Part shown: one piece after another, positions 37,785-45,974 of the stretch
Layout of the letters: each line of letters begins with the position of its first letter
Numbering within the stretch: the stretch's first letter is position 1
Assembly: GCF_026191635.1 (NCBI RefSeq)
Contig: NZ_JAKRRW010000013.1
Location: 88,428 to 152,427 of the forward strand
DNA from: Photobacterium obscurum
GTDB lineage: Bacteria > Pseudomonadota > Gammaproteobacteria > Enterobacterales > Vibrionaceae
Direction of reading: 5' to 3'
Length of the DNA: 64,000 nt
The notes under the pieces: generated by a model
Databases searched by the model: none
Told to the model about the DNA's origin: nothing
The model's input: the letters and a program-made list of their open reading frames with translations, nothing else
Program-made: the position numbers and the translations under genes

Positions 37785-38854
37785 TGTTTAAGATTCTTGA
37801 TTTGTACATTGGCCGAACGATCATTGCGACGACGACATTGACTCTGTCAACGCTGGTAGGGCTGTCGGCGATTATCAAATACGTCGAGCAGTTGCGTAAG
37901 GTCGGTGATGGGACTTACGATCTCTGGAAAGCGCTGGCCTATGTATTGCTCAGCATGCCTCGTGATATCGAGATGTTTTTCCCGATGGCAGTTCTGCTTG
38001 GGGCATTGATTGGCCTGGGTACACTGGCATCCAGCTCTGAGCTTGTCGTGATGCAGGCGGCGGGCTTTTCCAAGCTGGATATTGGCTTGTCGGTACTGAA
38101 AACTGCGGTTCCGCTGATGCTGGTGGTAATGATGCTTGGTCAGTGGGGGGCGCCGGAAGCCCAGAAGGCGGCTCGTGAGCTACGTGCGTTGTGGACCTCT
38201 GGCGGGAGTATGCTATCGGTACAGCGAGGAGTTTGGGCCAAAGATGGCAATGACTTTATCTATATTGCCCGGGTAGAGGACAAAAGTAAGCTAAAGGCGG
38301 TCAACGTCTGGCAGTTTGACGAGGAAGACAAGCTTACCGAGACTGTGTTTGCCAAGTCAGCGTCATACAGTGAACAAGAAGGTTGGCTGCTGAAAGGCGT
38401 GACCGTTACCGATATTACGGATGTTCAGCAAAGCAATACCAAGCATGCGACGTTGTCGTGGCAAACCAGTCTGACCCCCGACAAACTGGCTGTAGTAACC
38501 GTTAAGCCGGAAGAACTGGCATTATCCGGGGTGTATGACTACGTCACCTACCTGAAGGAATCGAAGCAAGATTCAGCCCGATATGAGCTGGCGTTCTGGC
38601 GCAAGGCGCTGCAGCCAATCTCTATTGCCGTCATGATGCTGTTGGCATTGTCGTTTGTCTTCGGACCACTGCGTTCTGTGACGATGGGAGCGAGGGTGCT
38701 TTCCGGGGTGATCTTCGGCTTCGCTTTCTATATCTCGAATGAGGTCTTCGGCCCGATGAGCTTGGTCTACCGTCTGCACCCTGCTGTCGGGGCATTGGGG
38801 CCGAGCCTGGTGTTCCTTATGATCACGATTTACCTGCTAAGGCGTAAGCTATAA
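37784..38854 (+). CDS. lptG: LPS export ABC transporter permease LptG
   Basis: LptG is the partner permease of LptF in lipopolysaccharide export. The 356-residue protein opens FKILDLYIGRTIIATT, has the coupling region PRDIEMFFPMAVLLGALIGLG and carries the late helix block ISIAVMMLLALSFVFGPLRS. The ATG overlaps the lptF stop codon by one base. A strong terminator follows. Confidence 0.97.
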   Translation: MFKILDLYIGRTIIATTTLTLSTLVGLSAIIKYVEQLRKVGDGTYDLWKALAYVLLSMPRDIEMFFPMAVLLGALIGLGTLASSSELVVMQAAGFSKLDIGLSVLKTAVPLMLVVMMLGQWGAPEAQKAARELRALWTSGGSMLSVQRGVWAKDGNDFIYIARVEDKSKLKAVNVWQFDEEDKLTETVFAKSASYSEQEGWLLKGVTVTDITDVQQSNTKHATLSWQTSLTPDKLAVVTVKPEELALSGVYDYVTYLKESKQDSARYELAFWRKALQPISIAVMMLLALSFVFGPLRSVTMGARVLSGVIFGFAFYISNEVFGPMSLVYRLHPAVGALGPSLVFLMITIYLLRRKL

Positions 38855-38882
38855 GATCTGGTTGAGTAATCGTCTGATAAAC

Positions 38883-38913
38883 AAAAAGGAGCCTACTGGC
38901 TCCTTTTTATTTG
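38883..38913. terminator. bidirectional terminator after lptG
   Basis: AAAAAGGAGCC and GGCTCCTTTTT pair around the loop TACT, with A-rich and T-rich flanks. It serves both lptG and the convergent RDD gene. Confidence 0.9.
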
Positions 38914-38932
38914 ATAATTAGTGGGTTGGGTA

Positions 38933-39472
38933 TTAGTTAGCCTTTGGCAGCTGCACCATTTCACATTCAGCCATGATGTCCTGAAAGGACTGCTTTTCGC
39001 TGCTGAAAGGGGCCAGCAGGTTACCCAGCCCAAATGCGGAAGTGCCCATGCGGATCAGGGCTTGTGTCAGGCGAATGTTGGAGCCGTCTTTATTTTGCAG
39101 GCGTAGCTTCCACGCGCGCATACCAAGTGTCTGTCCGCCCTTGCACCAGAAGTAGGCGAAGAAACCAATAATAACCAGAGCGAGATAGGCAGTATAAACT
39201 AAGCCGACAACTGGGTGCTGGGTCATATAGGCGCTGATATCTTCATAGTTGCCGAGTTCAAAAAAACCAAAGTGCAGCATGATTGCGGCAAGTGCCATTG
39301 CGGCTCCGCCTGCCAGCATCAGTACGGCGGCGACAACCAGTGAGTCATATAACCATGCGGCCAGGCGGCGGAAAAGCCCCGGATATTGTTTTGCCTGTTT
39401 AACGTCCTGCTGTTTCTTTTGTTTCATGTATGCACCAAGTAAGTCGCTTGCTTGTTCCATTGCTGGGTTCAT
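38933..39472 (-). CDS. RDD family membrane protein
   Basis: An RDD-domain membrane protein of about 179 residues. The domain starts at AGLFRR-like PGLFRRLAAWLYDSLVV and has four hydrophobic segments. The family's conserved C-terminal block GGQTLGMRAWKLRLQNKDG is present. The exact start is uncertain: ATG codons occur at 39472, 39457 and 39424, and none has a good ribosome-binding site. The role of RDD proteins is mostly unknown, though some act in ion transport. It converges on lptG. Confidence 0.85.
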   Translation of the reverse strand: MNPAMEQASDLLGAYMKQKKQQDVKQAKQYPGLFRRLAAWLYDSLVVAAVLMLAGGAAMALAAIMLHFGFFELGNYEDISAYMTQHPVVGLVYTAYLALVIIGFFAYFWCKGGQTLGMRAWKLRLQNKDGSNIRLTQALIRMGTSAFGLGNLLAPFSSEKQSFQDIMAECEMVQLPKAN

Positions 39473-39501
39473 TATGCCGCAGTGTAACAACTAAGCGGTA
39501 T

Positions 39502-39532
39502 ATACCCAAGTGACTTCAATACACTTGGGTAT
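39502..39532. repeat. inverted repeat ATACCCAAGTG / CACTTGGGTAT
   Basis: A perfect eleven-base inverted repeat with a nine-base centre lies upstream of the RDD gene and ahead of the small hypothetical gene pair. Its appearance suggests a dispersed intergenic repeat, but no second full copy was found here. Confidence 0.55.
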
Positions 39533-39633
39533 AACGGGAATGGCCTGAATGTCGGAATTGAGAAAACGAAAAGCCGCGAACCTGGTGGTTAGAAGCTATT
39601 CTTTATAATCGAACATGAATGAGGAGACATATC

Positions 39634-39837
39634 ATGGCTGAGGTTGATAAGAATACCACCAATTGGCCGGATCTGGCTGGCGCGCTTTATGACAAGTTGA
39701 CCGAGCGCCATGCGGAGCTTACCTATGATTTTGATAATGTTGAAGTCAGTGTGCCAAGTGGGGCGGGTGAAAAGGCCGAGCATTCTACATGGAAATTTAA
39801 TGGCAGTATTAGTATTCGAGGGCGTAATTTGGAATAG
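39634..39837 (+). CDS. hypothetical protein, 67 residues
   Basis: A short soluble, acidic protein beginning MAEVDKNTTNWPDLAGALYD, without signal peptide or membrane helix. GAGGAGA lies seven bases before the ATG, a strong ribosome-binding site that supports real expression. I do not recognise the family. The next ORF starts two bases after its stop in another frame, so the two probably form one unit, or a single ancestral gene broken by a frameshift. Confidence 0.65.
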   Translation: MAEVDKNTTNWPDLAGALYDKLTERHAELTYDFDNVEVSVPSGAGEKAEHSTWKFNGSISIRGRNLE

Positions 39838-39839
39838 CC

Positions 39840-40187
39840 ATGGTGCTGGATATTAGAGGGGAGCTGGATATAGAGGTCGATGGGGAGCCTATTCATGTCA
39901 TGGCTAAGGGCGATCATATGGTATTGACGCTAGAGCGGTTAGGAACGATTGTTCTAGCCGCCCGGACGTTATCTCGAGTGCCGAAGATCATAAACAGGAA
40001 GCTATCTCTATCGCAGGGGATGACTTTCTGTCCTGCGATTACCGTCAAAGTCGGTCAGGATACGGTGTTATCGATAACATCGCGGTCAGGCTTTCTTTCT
40101 TCTTTGCTACGCTACCGCTTAGTGGTAGATAATAAGAAACTCTGGCTTCGGCATAGTTTTCAACTAGTTCGGCTCTATTTCCAATAG
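39840..40187 (+). CDS. hypothetical protein, 115 residues
   Basis: The product begins MVLDIRGELDIEVDGEPIHV, has alternating hydrophobic beta-like strands and ends in a basic stretch (LRYRLVVDNKKLWLRHSFQ). The start lies two bases after the stop of the preceding small gene, so it likely relies on translational coupling. I do not recognise a family. Its early acidic, beta-rich part could be a continuation of the first ORF after a frameshift. Confidence 0.55.
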   Translation: MVLDIRGELDIEVDGEPIHVMAKGDHMVLTLERLGTIVLAARTLSRVPKIINRKLSLSQGMTFCPAITVKVGQDTVLSITSRSGFLSSLLRYRLVVDNKKLWLRHSFQLVRLYFQ

Positions 40188-40280
40188 CTATACGGCGCAC
40201 AAAAAATGTCCGCCGCCCCCTGTGTTTGCTTAAATATAAAGCAAGTAATTCATGGGTAGGAAGATGTGTTAAATAAAGGC

Positions 40281-40308
40281 TTGCGCATCAAGTCGGTATA
40301 CGTATAAT
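40281..40308 (+). promoter_or_regulatory. promoter of the first tRNA-Leu gene
   Basis: TTGCGC and TATAAT are separated by 16 bases and end 11 bases before the tRNA, typical of a strong stable-RNA promoter. Confidence 0.75.
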
Positions 40309-40319
40309 GAGCCGCATCT

Positions 40320-40404
40320 GCCCGAGTGGTGAAATTGGTATACACGACGGATTCAAAATCCGTTTCCTTCGGGAGTGACGGTTCAAGTCCGTCCTCGGGC
40401 ACCA
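40320..40404 (+). tRNA. tRNA-Leu (CAA)
   Basis: An 85-base class II tRNA. The acceptor GCCCGAG pairs with CTCGGGC, the anticodon stem ACGGA/TCCGT encloses loop TTCAAAA with anticodon CAA, the variable arm is long, the T-arm has GTTCAAG, and CCA is encoded. An identical copy lies at 49476-49560. Confidence 0.98.
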
Positions 40405-40414
40405 AGATTTAACA

Positions 40415-40446
40415 AAAAAGCCTCAGCTTACGCTGAGGCTTTTTTG
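40415..40446 (+). terminator. terminator after the first tRNA-Leu
   Basis: AAGCCTCAGC and GCTGAGGCTT pair around TTAC and run into six T. Confidence 0.9.
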
Positions 40447-40571
40447 TATCCGCAGCATACGAATATCCTTTCTCTAATTCCTCCTATCAATTTCCCACTA
40501 TTGCACCTTCGCTCTGGAGCAATTATGTCTACGGTTTATAGACAACACATAGCCATGATCTGAAAAATACT

Positions 40572-41705
40572 ATGGATGATGCTTTTCAATATTCAGATGA
40601 ATTTGGGCCACTAAAAATAATTCATCTCTATGAACCCTCCCTGGCGTTGAAAGCTGTTCTGGTCGTCGATAACGTGGCGATGGGGCCGTCAATTGGCGGG
40701 ATCCGGATGGCAGTAGACGTTACTACTGAAGAGTGCGTGCGTCTTGCCCGGGCCATGACATTCAAGAATGCAGCGGCGGGGCTCCCCCATGGGGGCGGCA
40801 AAGCGGTGATTTGCGCGGATCCAAAAATGAATAAGCCGGATAAAGAGGCATTGATTCGGGCGTTTGCCCAGGGGCTGCGTAATGAGGAGACGTATATCTT
40901 TGCGCCTGATATGGGAGTGGACGAAGAGTGCATGGCCTGGATCCGGGATGAAGTGGGTCGAGTGGTCGGCTTGCCCTATGTCTTCGGTGGGATCCCGCTC
41001 GACAAGCTAGGGGCGACAGGCTGGGGGTTAACTCAGGTCGTCGATGTTGTCGCTAAAGAGCGTGGCTTTAAGGTGAAAGGAGCGCGATTTGTGGTGCAGG
41101 GTTTTGGCGCGGTTGGTAAACATGTGAGCCGGTTTCTTGTTGAGAAAGGGGCGCTGCTGATCGGCGTCTCAGACTCTTGTGGTGCAATCTGTAATGAAAG
41201 TGGTTTGGATGTCGAGCAGTTGTTAACCCTGAAGGCCGATGGTAAATCCGTCACTGACTATGCCGATGCAACCCAAATTTCAAGTGCCGATCTTGTTAGC
41301 CTCGAATGTGATGTTTGGATCCCGGCAGCGAGGCCGGATGTGATTAATGAAGGCAATGTTCAGTGCTTGAACACCAAGGTAATGGTACAGGGTGCCAATA
41401 TTCCCTGCACGCTAGAAGCCGAGAAGTACCTCCACCAACACGGTGTGCTTTGCATCCCTGATTTTATTGCCAATGCGGGCGGGGTGATCTGCGCGGCGAT
41501 GGAATACCACGGTGCCACACAGGCGGCAGCCTTCCAGGCAATTGAAGATAAAATACGGCGCAATACCCAACAGGTGCTCAAGCGGGTTAACGAGCAATCC
41601 ATGCTGCCTCGTGATGCCGCTGTGGCATTAGCCAAAAAACGGCTAAACAAGGCGATGTCCTATCGACGTTATTCCTTGTTTTCAACCGCACCTCATTTCC
41701 TTTAA
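40572..41705 (+). CDS. Glu/Leu/Phe/Val dehydrogenase family protein
   Basis: This NAD(P)-dependent enzyme would oxidatively deaminate an amino acid, or aminate a 2-oxoacid. The catalytic lysine segment reads LPHGGGKAVI and the dinucleotide site VVQGFGAVGKHVSRF. At 377 residues it is shorter than typical glutamate dehydrogenases and nearer to leucine and valine dehydrogenases. It retains the APDMGVDEECMAWI block. The next gene, an acyl-CoA ligase, starts 29 bp later on the same strand, so the two may work together on branched-chain or similar carbon skeletons. The ribosome-binding site is weak. Confidence 0.88.
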   Translation: MDDAFQYSDEFGPLKIIHLYEPSLALKAVLVVDNVAMGPSIGGIRMAVDVTTEECVRLARAMTFKNAAAGLPHGGGKAVICADPKMNKPDKEALIRAFAQGLRNEETYIFAPDMGVDEECMAWIRDEVGRVVGLPYVFGGIPLDKLGATGWGLTQVVDVVAKERGFKVKGARFVVQGFGAVGKHVSRFLVEKGALLIGVSDSCGAICNESGLDVEQLLTLKADGKSVTDYADATQISSADLVSLECDVWIPAARPDVINEGNVQCLNTKVMVQGANIPCTLEAEKYLHQHGVLCIPDFIANAGGVICAAMEYHGATQAAAFQAIEDKIRRNTQQVLKRVNEQSMLPRDAAVALAKKRLNKAMSYRRYSLFSTAPHFL

Positions 41706-41734
41706 GTACGGTTTGCTAACACGAGGAAAGCATT

Positions 41735-43438
41735 ATGAAAGTGACGCCTAAAAGTTATTTTCATCGTGGTGGAGATGAGCCGCTGCTTGGTAAAACGATT
41801 CCAGAGCACTTTATTGATGTTGCCGCGCAATATCCGCAGCAAGACGCTGTTATTTCAATAGCCCAGAGCCGGCGGTTAACCTACCGTGAACTATCTGTGG
41901 AAATCAATAGGCTTGCCAAGGGGCTGCTTGGCTCGGGGTTTCAGAAAGGAGACCGAATCGGTATTTGGTCTACCGATAACCTGGAATGGTTATTGTTGCA
42001 AATGGCAACCGCCACCATCGGGCTCGTGTTGGTCAATATTAATCCGGCCTACCGTCAACGGGAACTGGCCTACGCGCTACAGTGCTCGGAGGTTCAGGGG
42101 GTATTTGTCATTCCTTCGTTCCGTGATAGTGACTATCTCTCGATGCTGTTGGAGTTGATACCGGAACTCAAGCAGGAAGGGTCGTCGCTTAAGAGTGCGA
42201 CTTTTCCGTTCTTGCGTTCGGTGGTCGTATTTGATCCTGCCAGTCCGGATAAGACGGTACGCCCGGCAGCGGGCTTTACTGTGTGGTCAGATATTTTGAA
42301 AAAAGGGGAGGCCGTTAAGGAGCAGGAGATCGACAGTGTTACCGCAAGTCTGGACTGCGATGACGCGATCAATATCCAATATACCTCTGGTACGACAGGC
42401 TTTCCGAAGGCGGTGGTCTTAAGTCATCATAATATTTTGAATAATGCCTATTTCTCAGCAAAGGCCATGCACTTTACTGAGCAGGATCGGCTCTGTGTGC
42501 CAGTGCCCTTTTATCATTGCTTTGGTATGGTGCTGGCGAATTTGCTCTGTTTATCGGTGGGGGCCTGTATTGTGATCCCGTCAGAGCACTTTGATCCCGA
42601 GGCGGTATTATGTGCGATAGAGCGTGAGCGGTGTACTGCTATCCATGGTGTACCGACGATGTTTATTGCCGAGCTAGAGCATGCTGAGTTCCGCCGTTAT
42701 GATATGAGTAGCTTACGTACCGGGATTATGGCCGGTGCACCCTGTCCGCCGTCATTGATGGCGCGGGTAATGAAAGACATGCACTGCAGTGAAATATTAA
42801 TTGGCTATGGGGAAACGGAAGCGTCACCGCTAACCCATCTTACCTCGCGCGACGATAGCCTGGAGCGCAGAACCGAAACGGTCGGTAAAAATTTAGCGCA
42901 TCAGGAAGTTAAGGTTATTGGGCTTGAAGTCGGGGCCACCGTGCCTCTGGGGGAGATTGGCGAAATATGCTTTCGTGGCTACCACTTGATGAAAGGTTAC
43001 TACGGCAATCCCAAGGGGACAAAAGAGGCGATAGATGAGCATGGCTGGTTGCATTCTGGTGATTTGGGAACAATGGATGCCGAAGGGTATGTGAAAATTA
43101 CCGGACGGATTAAAGAAATGATCATTCGCGGCGGGGAAAATATCTACCCCAGAGAGATTGAAGAAGTTTTGTTTGCCCATCCTAAAATCCAGCAAGTGGC
43201 GGTGTTTGGTATTCCGGATGAGTTTTATGGTGAGGAAGTTGCCGTCTGGGTTCAATTGCATCCAGGAGAAGCCATGACGGAAAAAGATATCCGAGAATAC
43301 TGCCATGGCCAAATGACCCACTTTAAGATCCCCAAATATATTCGGTTTGTCGATACGTTTCCGATGACAGTGACGGGGAAGTTGCAGAAGTTTAGGATGC
43401 GGGAAAGTGAAGTTGAAAACCTCCAGATTGAGCCATGA
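41735..43438 (+). CDS. AMP-dependent acyl-CoA ligase
   Basis: A 567-residue ANL-superfamily enzyme that would activate a carboxylic acid with ATP and join it to coenzyme A. The P-loop YTSGTTGFPK lies near residue 215, the GYGETEASPLT motif near 365, the hinge GWLHSGDLG and GRIKEMIIRGGENIYPREIE near 460-485, and the catalytic lysine in TVTGKLQKFRMRE at the end. GAGGAAAG precedes the ATG. Substrate chain length cannot be read from the sequence, though the layout resembles medium- to long-chain fatty acid ligases. It is probably co-transcribed with the dehydrogenase. Confidence 0.9.
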   Translation: MKVTPKSYFHRGGDEPLLGKTIPEHFIDVAAQYPQQDAVISIAQSRRLTYRELSVEINRLAKGLLGSGFQKGDRIGIWSTDNLEWLLLQMATATIGLVLVNINPAYRQRELAYALQCSEVQGVFVIPSFRDSDYLSMLLELIPELKQEGSSLKSATFPFLRSVVVFDPASPDKTVRPAAGFTVWSDILKKGEAVKEQEIDSVTASLDCDDAINIQYTSGTTGFPKAVVLSHHNILNNAYFSAKAMHFTEQDRLCVPVPFYHCFGMVLANLLCLSVGACIVIPSEHFDPEAVLCAIERERCTAIHGVPTMFIAELEHAEFRRYDMSSLRTGIMAGAPCPPSLMARVMKDMHCSEILIGYGETEASPLTHLTSRDDSLERRTETVGKNLAHQEVKVIGLEVGATVPLGEIGEICFRGYHLMKGYYGNPKGTKEAIDEHGWLHSGDLGTMDAEGYVKITGRIKEMIIRGGENIYPREIEEVLFAHPKIQQVAVFGIPDEFYGEEVAVWVQLHPGEAMTEKDIREYCHGQMTHFKIPKYIRFVDTFPMTVTGKLQKFRMRESEVENLQIEP

Positions 43439-43819
43439 ATGTTTTTTTCACGATTACAATGTGATGCTTAATATGAATTAATTGAATGTTAAGAATGGAT
43501 TACCAGTATATCCTTATGATGCTGCCCGATATCTCATACTCAATGTAATACAATGGCGTTTTCTCTTCGAATTTAAGATTAGTCTCGCATAGTTTAATAG
43601 TATTTATTGATACTTTTTTACTGTGATGGTTGTTGTTTAATTTTACTCATTAACTTAAATACTTTTATGATTATTTCTAGATGAAAGCCAATCGCTATTT
43701 GTTTATTAAACTGGGATGTTACTCACGATCAATGCAACCGGTTGCGCTTTTGTGTTTTGATTAATTTGGTTACAATTTTTTCATCGTTTAAATAGCGGGA
43801 ACAATAAAGGAAGAGCGTG
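43439..43819. other. 381-bp control region ahead of the chb operon
   Basis: This AT-rich DNA holds no gene. It contains the palindrome GCAACCGGTTGC at 43734-43745, a likely LacI-family operator, about 75 bp before the first chb gene, and a weak promoter-like stretch after it. No terminator is evident behind the acyl-CoA ligase gene. Confidence 0.6.
43734..43745. promoter_or_regulatory. LacI-family operator of the chb operon
   Basis: GCAACCGGTTGC is a perfect twelve-base palindrome with the central CG step typical of LacI/GalR operators. The regulator encoded at 48362-49372 is the obvious binder. The gene order supports this, but binding is inferred. Confidence 0.7.
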
Positions 43820-44128
43820 ATGAAAAAGATCTTATTGTGTTGCAGTGCAGGAATGTCAACCAGTATGCTGGTTAAGAAAATGGAGCAGGCTGCGGAAAGT
43901 CGAGGAATGGATTGTAAGATTGAAGCCCAGCCTGTATCAGTGTTTGAAGATGCAATTCAAGAGTTTGATGTTTGTTTGTTAGGACCTCAGGTACGCTTTC
44001 AGCTTGATGAGCTACGGAAAACCGCGAGTCAGTATGGTAAGCAGATTGACGCGATATCTCCAATGGCATACGGGATGATGAAAGGAGAAGAAGTTTTAGA
44101 CCAAGCGATTTATCTTATGTCTGATTAA
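43820..44128 (+). CDS. chbB: PTS chitobiose-type EIIB component
   Basis: EIIB takes phosphate from EIIA and passes it to the sugar during uptake through EIIC. The 102-residue protein carries the active-site cysteine in CCSAGMSTS, second C, residue 8. The ATG at 43820 is preceded by AAAGGAAGA. The usual substrates of this lactose/chitobiose-family system are N,N'-diacetylchitobiose and related disaccharides. A 12-bp perfect hairpin separates it from the EIIC gene. Confidence 0.92.
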   Translation: MKKILLCCSAGMSTSMLVKKMEQAAESRGMDCKIEAQPVSVFEDAIQEFDVCLLGPQVRFQLDELRKTASQYGKQIDAISPMAYGMMKGEEVLDQAIYLMSD

Positions 44129-44130
44129 TG

Positions 44131-44162
44131 GAATAAGAATAAAGTCAGTATTATTCTTATTC
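44131..44162 (+). other. intercistronic hairpin between chbB and chbC
   Basis: GAATAAGAATAA and TTATTCTTATTC form a perfect twelve-base stem with an eight-base loop. No T-run follows, so it more likely adjusts segment stability or read-through than terminates fully. Confidence 0.6.
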
Positions 44163-44249
44163 GATAGTTTTAGAAAAGAAGAATATTAAATGTCTCTGCA
44201 TTAAATATGCGGGTAGGGATATTTCATTTTTAATAAAAGGATTTGTTAT

Positions 44250-45584
44250 ATGAAGTTCTATGATGCGGTAATTAATATCGTTGAAAAACATATTGCACCG
44301 CTGGCAGTAAAAGTCGGTAACCAAAAACATGTTCGAGCTATGCGTGACGGTTTTATTATAGCGATGCCATTTATTATTATTGGTAGTTTCATGTTGGTGT
44401 TTGCTTTTCCGCCATTTGCAGAAGATACGCAGAATGCATTCGGCCGAGTTTGGCTGGATTTTGCCTCGGCTAATTTTGATAACCTTATGATGCCTTATAA
44501 TATGACAATGGGCATCATGGCGATTTTTGTATCGATGGGGATCGGGTATAGCCTTGCTCGGGCTTATAAAATGGATGGTATTACCTGTGCCGCATTATCA
44601 CTAATGTCCTTTTTATTGGTCGCCTCCCCTGCGACTGATAATGCCCTCTCCGTAGGGCACTTATCTGGTACGGGGATTTTTACCTCAGTGATTAGTGCAT
44701 TCTTCTCTGTCGAACTGATCCGTATATTGAAAAAGTACAATATAACGATCCGGCTGCCCGAACAGGTACCGCCAGCCATTGCCCGTTCATTTGAAATGCT
44801 GATCCCGGTAGTGGTTGTATTCCTGACTCTGTACCCACTGAGCCTCTTTCTTCAATCGCAGTATGACATGCTGATCCCTGATCTGGTCTTGGAGATGTTC
44901 AGGCCATTAGTTAGCGCGTCTAATACTTTACCGGCCATCATTGGTGCGCTGTTATTGTGTCAACTCTTGTGGTTTGCAGGGATCCATGGTGCGGCGATTG
45001 TTGTTGGACTACTGTCTCCGATTTTCCTGACAAATATTGGCGCAAACCAAACAGCCTATCTGGCCGGTGAGGCCATTCCTAATGTCTTTACTCAGCCTTT
45101 CTGGGATTTCTACATCTTTATCGGCGGCTCTGGCGCAACGTTGGCGTTAGTGATTCTCATGATGTTCAGTCGTTCGGTTCATCTGCGTAGTCTCGGCCGT
45201 ATGAGTTTTGTTCCTGGTTTCTTCCAGATCAATGAGCCCGTGATCTTTGGTAGTCCGCTAGTTCTGAACCCTACCATGTTTATACCGTTCATTTTTGCTC
45301 CCGTATTCAATGCCATTATTGCTTATACCGCCGTTCATATGGGCATAGTCGGCGCTGGGGTGTCACAGACCGCTTGGACCGCACCTGCACTGCTTGGTGC
45401 TTCGTGGGGATCGGGTTGGACGCTGTCTCCGGTCTTGCTGGTTATCGCCTTACTCGTGATGGATCTCTTCATCTACCTGCCTTTCTTCAAAATGTTTGAG
45501 AAACAATTGCTTGAGGAAGAAGGAAAGTCGGCGAGCCAAGAGCAGAGTGCTGAGTCCGTACCTGCAAGTGGTGCGACCGCCTAG
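44250..45584 (+). CDS. chbC: PTS chitobiose-type EIIC permease
   Basis: EIIC is the membrane channel that moves the disaccharide while EIIB phosphorylates it. The 444-residue protein has about ten membrane segments. Family motifs include RDGFIIAMPFIIIGSFM near residue 35, AGIHGAAIVVGLLSPI near 245 and the substrate region FFQINEPVIFGSPLVLNP near 335. AAAAGGA precedes the ATG. An Ala/Ser-rich C-terminal tail ends the protein. Confidence 0.94.
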   Translation: MKFYDAVINIVEKHIAPLAVKVGNQKHVRAMRDGFIIAMPFIIIGSFMLVFAFPPFAEDTQNAFGRVWLDFASANFDNLMMPYNMTMGIMAIFVSMGIGYSLARAYKMDGITCAALSLMSFLLVASPATDNALSVGHLSGTGIFTSVISAFFSVELIRILKKYNITIRLPEQVPPAIARSFEMLIPVVVVFLTLYPLSLFLQSQYDMLIPDLVLEMFRPLVSASNTLPAIIGALLLCQLLWFAGIHGAAIVVGLLSPIFLTNIGANQTAYLAGEAIPNVFTQPFWDFYIFIGGSGATLALVILMMFSRSVHLRSLGRMSFVPGFFQINEPVIFGSPLVLNPTMFIPFIFAPVFNAIIAYTAVHMGIVGAGVSQTAWTAPALLGASWGSGWTLSPVLLVIALLVMDLFIYLPFFKMFEKQLLEEEGKSASQEQSAESVPASGATA

Positions 45585-45593
45585 CAATAATCA

Positions 45594-45621
45594 CTGGGTT
45601 ATCGCACAGGCTATAACCCAG
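45594..45621 (+). other. intercistronic hairpin between chbC and chbA
   Basis: CTGGGTTAT and ATAACCCAG form a perfect nine-base stem with a ten-base loop, not followed by a T-run. Confidence 0.55.
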
Positions 45622-45653
45622 AACATGACTTTATGAATTGAGGAGAAATCGAA

Positions 45654-45965
45654 ATGGATCAAGAAGCGGTGGTAATGGAGATTATTGTTAATGCCGGTGA
45701 AGCTCGCAGCTTGTGCTATGAGGCACTGGCCTTGGCGAGAAAAGATGGGATTGAAGACGCTAGGGCATTACTGAAACAGGCGAAGGAGTGCCTTAATCGA
45801 GCCCACTTAACCCAGACTCAGCTTATAGAGGCTGATCAGGGGGAGGGTAAAGTACCCATGACATTGGTAATGGTACATGCGCAGGATCATTTGATGACCA
45901 CCATTCTTGCCCATGAACTCGCGACTGAGATGCTTGCTTTGCACGAAAAAATGGCAGAAAAGTAG
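45654..45965 (+). CDS. chbA: PTS chitobiose-type EIIA component
   Basis: EIIA carries phosphate from HPr to EIIB. The 103-residue helical protein has the active-site histidine in VMVHAQDHLMT (His75, with His79 nearby), as in E. coli ChbA. GAGGAGA gives a strong ribosome-binding site. It sits between the EIIC and 6-phospho-glycosidase genes, and the next gene starts nine bases after its stop. Confidence 0.94.
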   Translation: MDQEAVVMEIIVNAGEARSLCYEALALARKDGIEDARALLKQAKECLNRAHLTQTQLIEADQGEGKVPMTLVMVHAQDHLMTTILAHELATEMLALHEKMAEK

Positions 45966-45974
45966 GGCTGGATT

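Noticed and set aside
40375..40563. Open frame running out of the first tRNA-Leu gene
   Set aside because: It begins inside the tRNA and crosses its terminator, so it is not a plausible gene.
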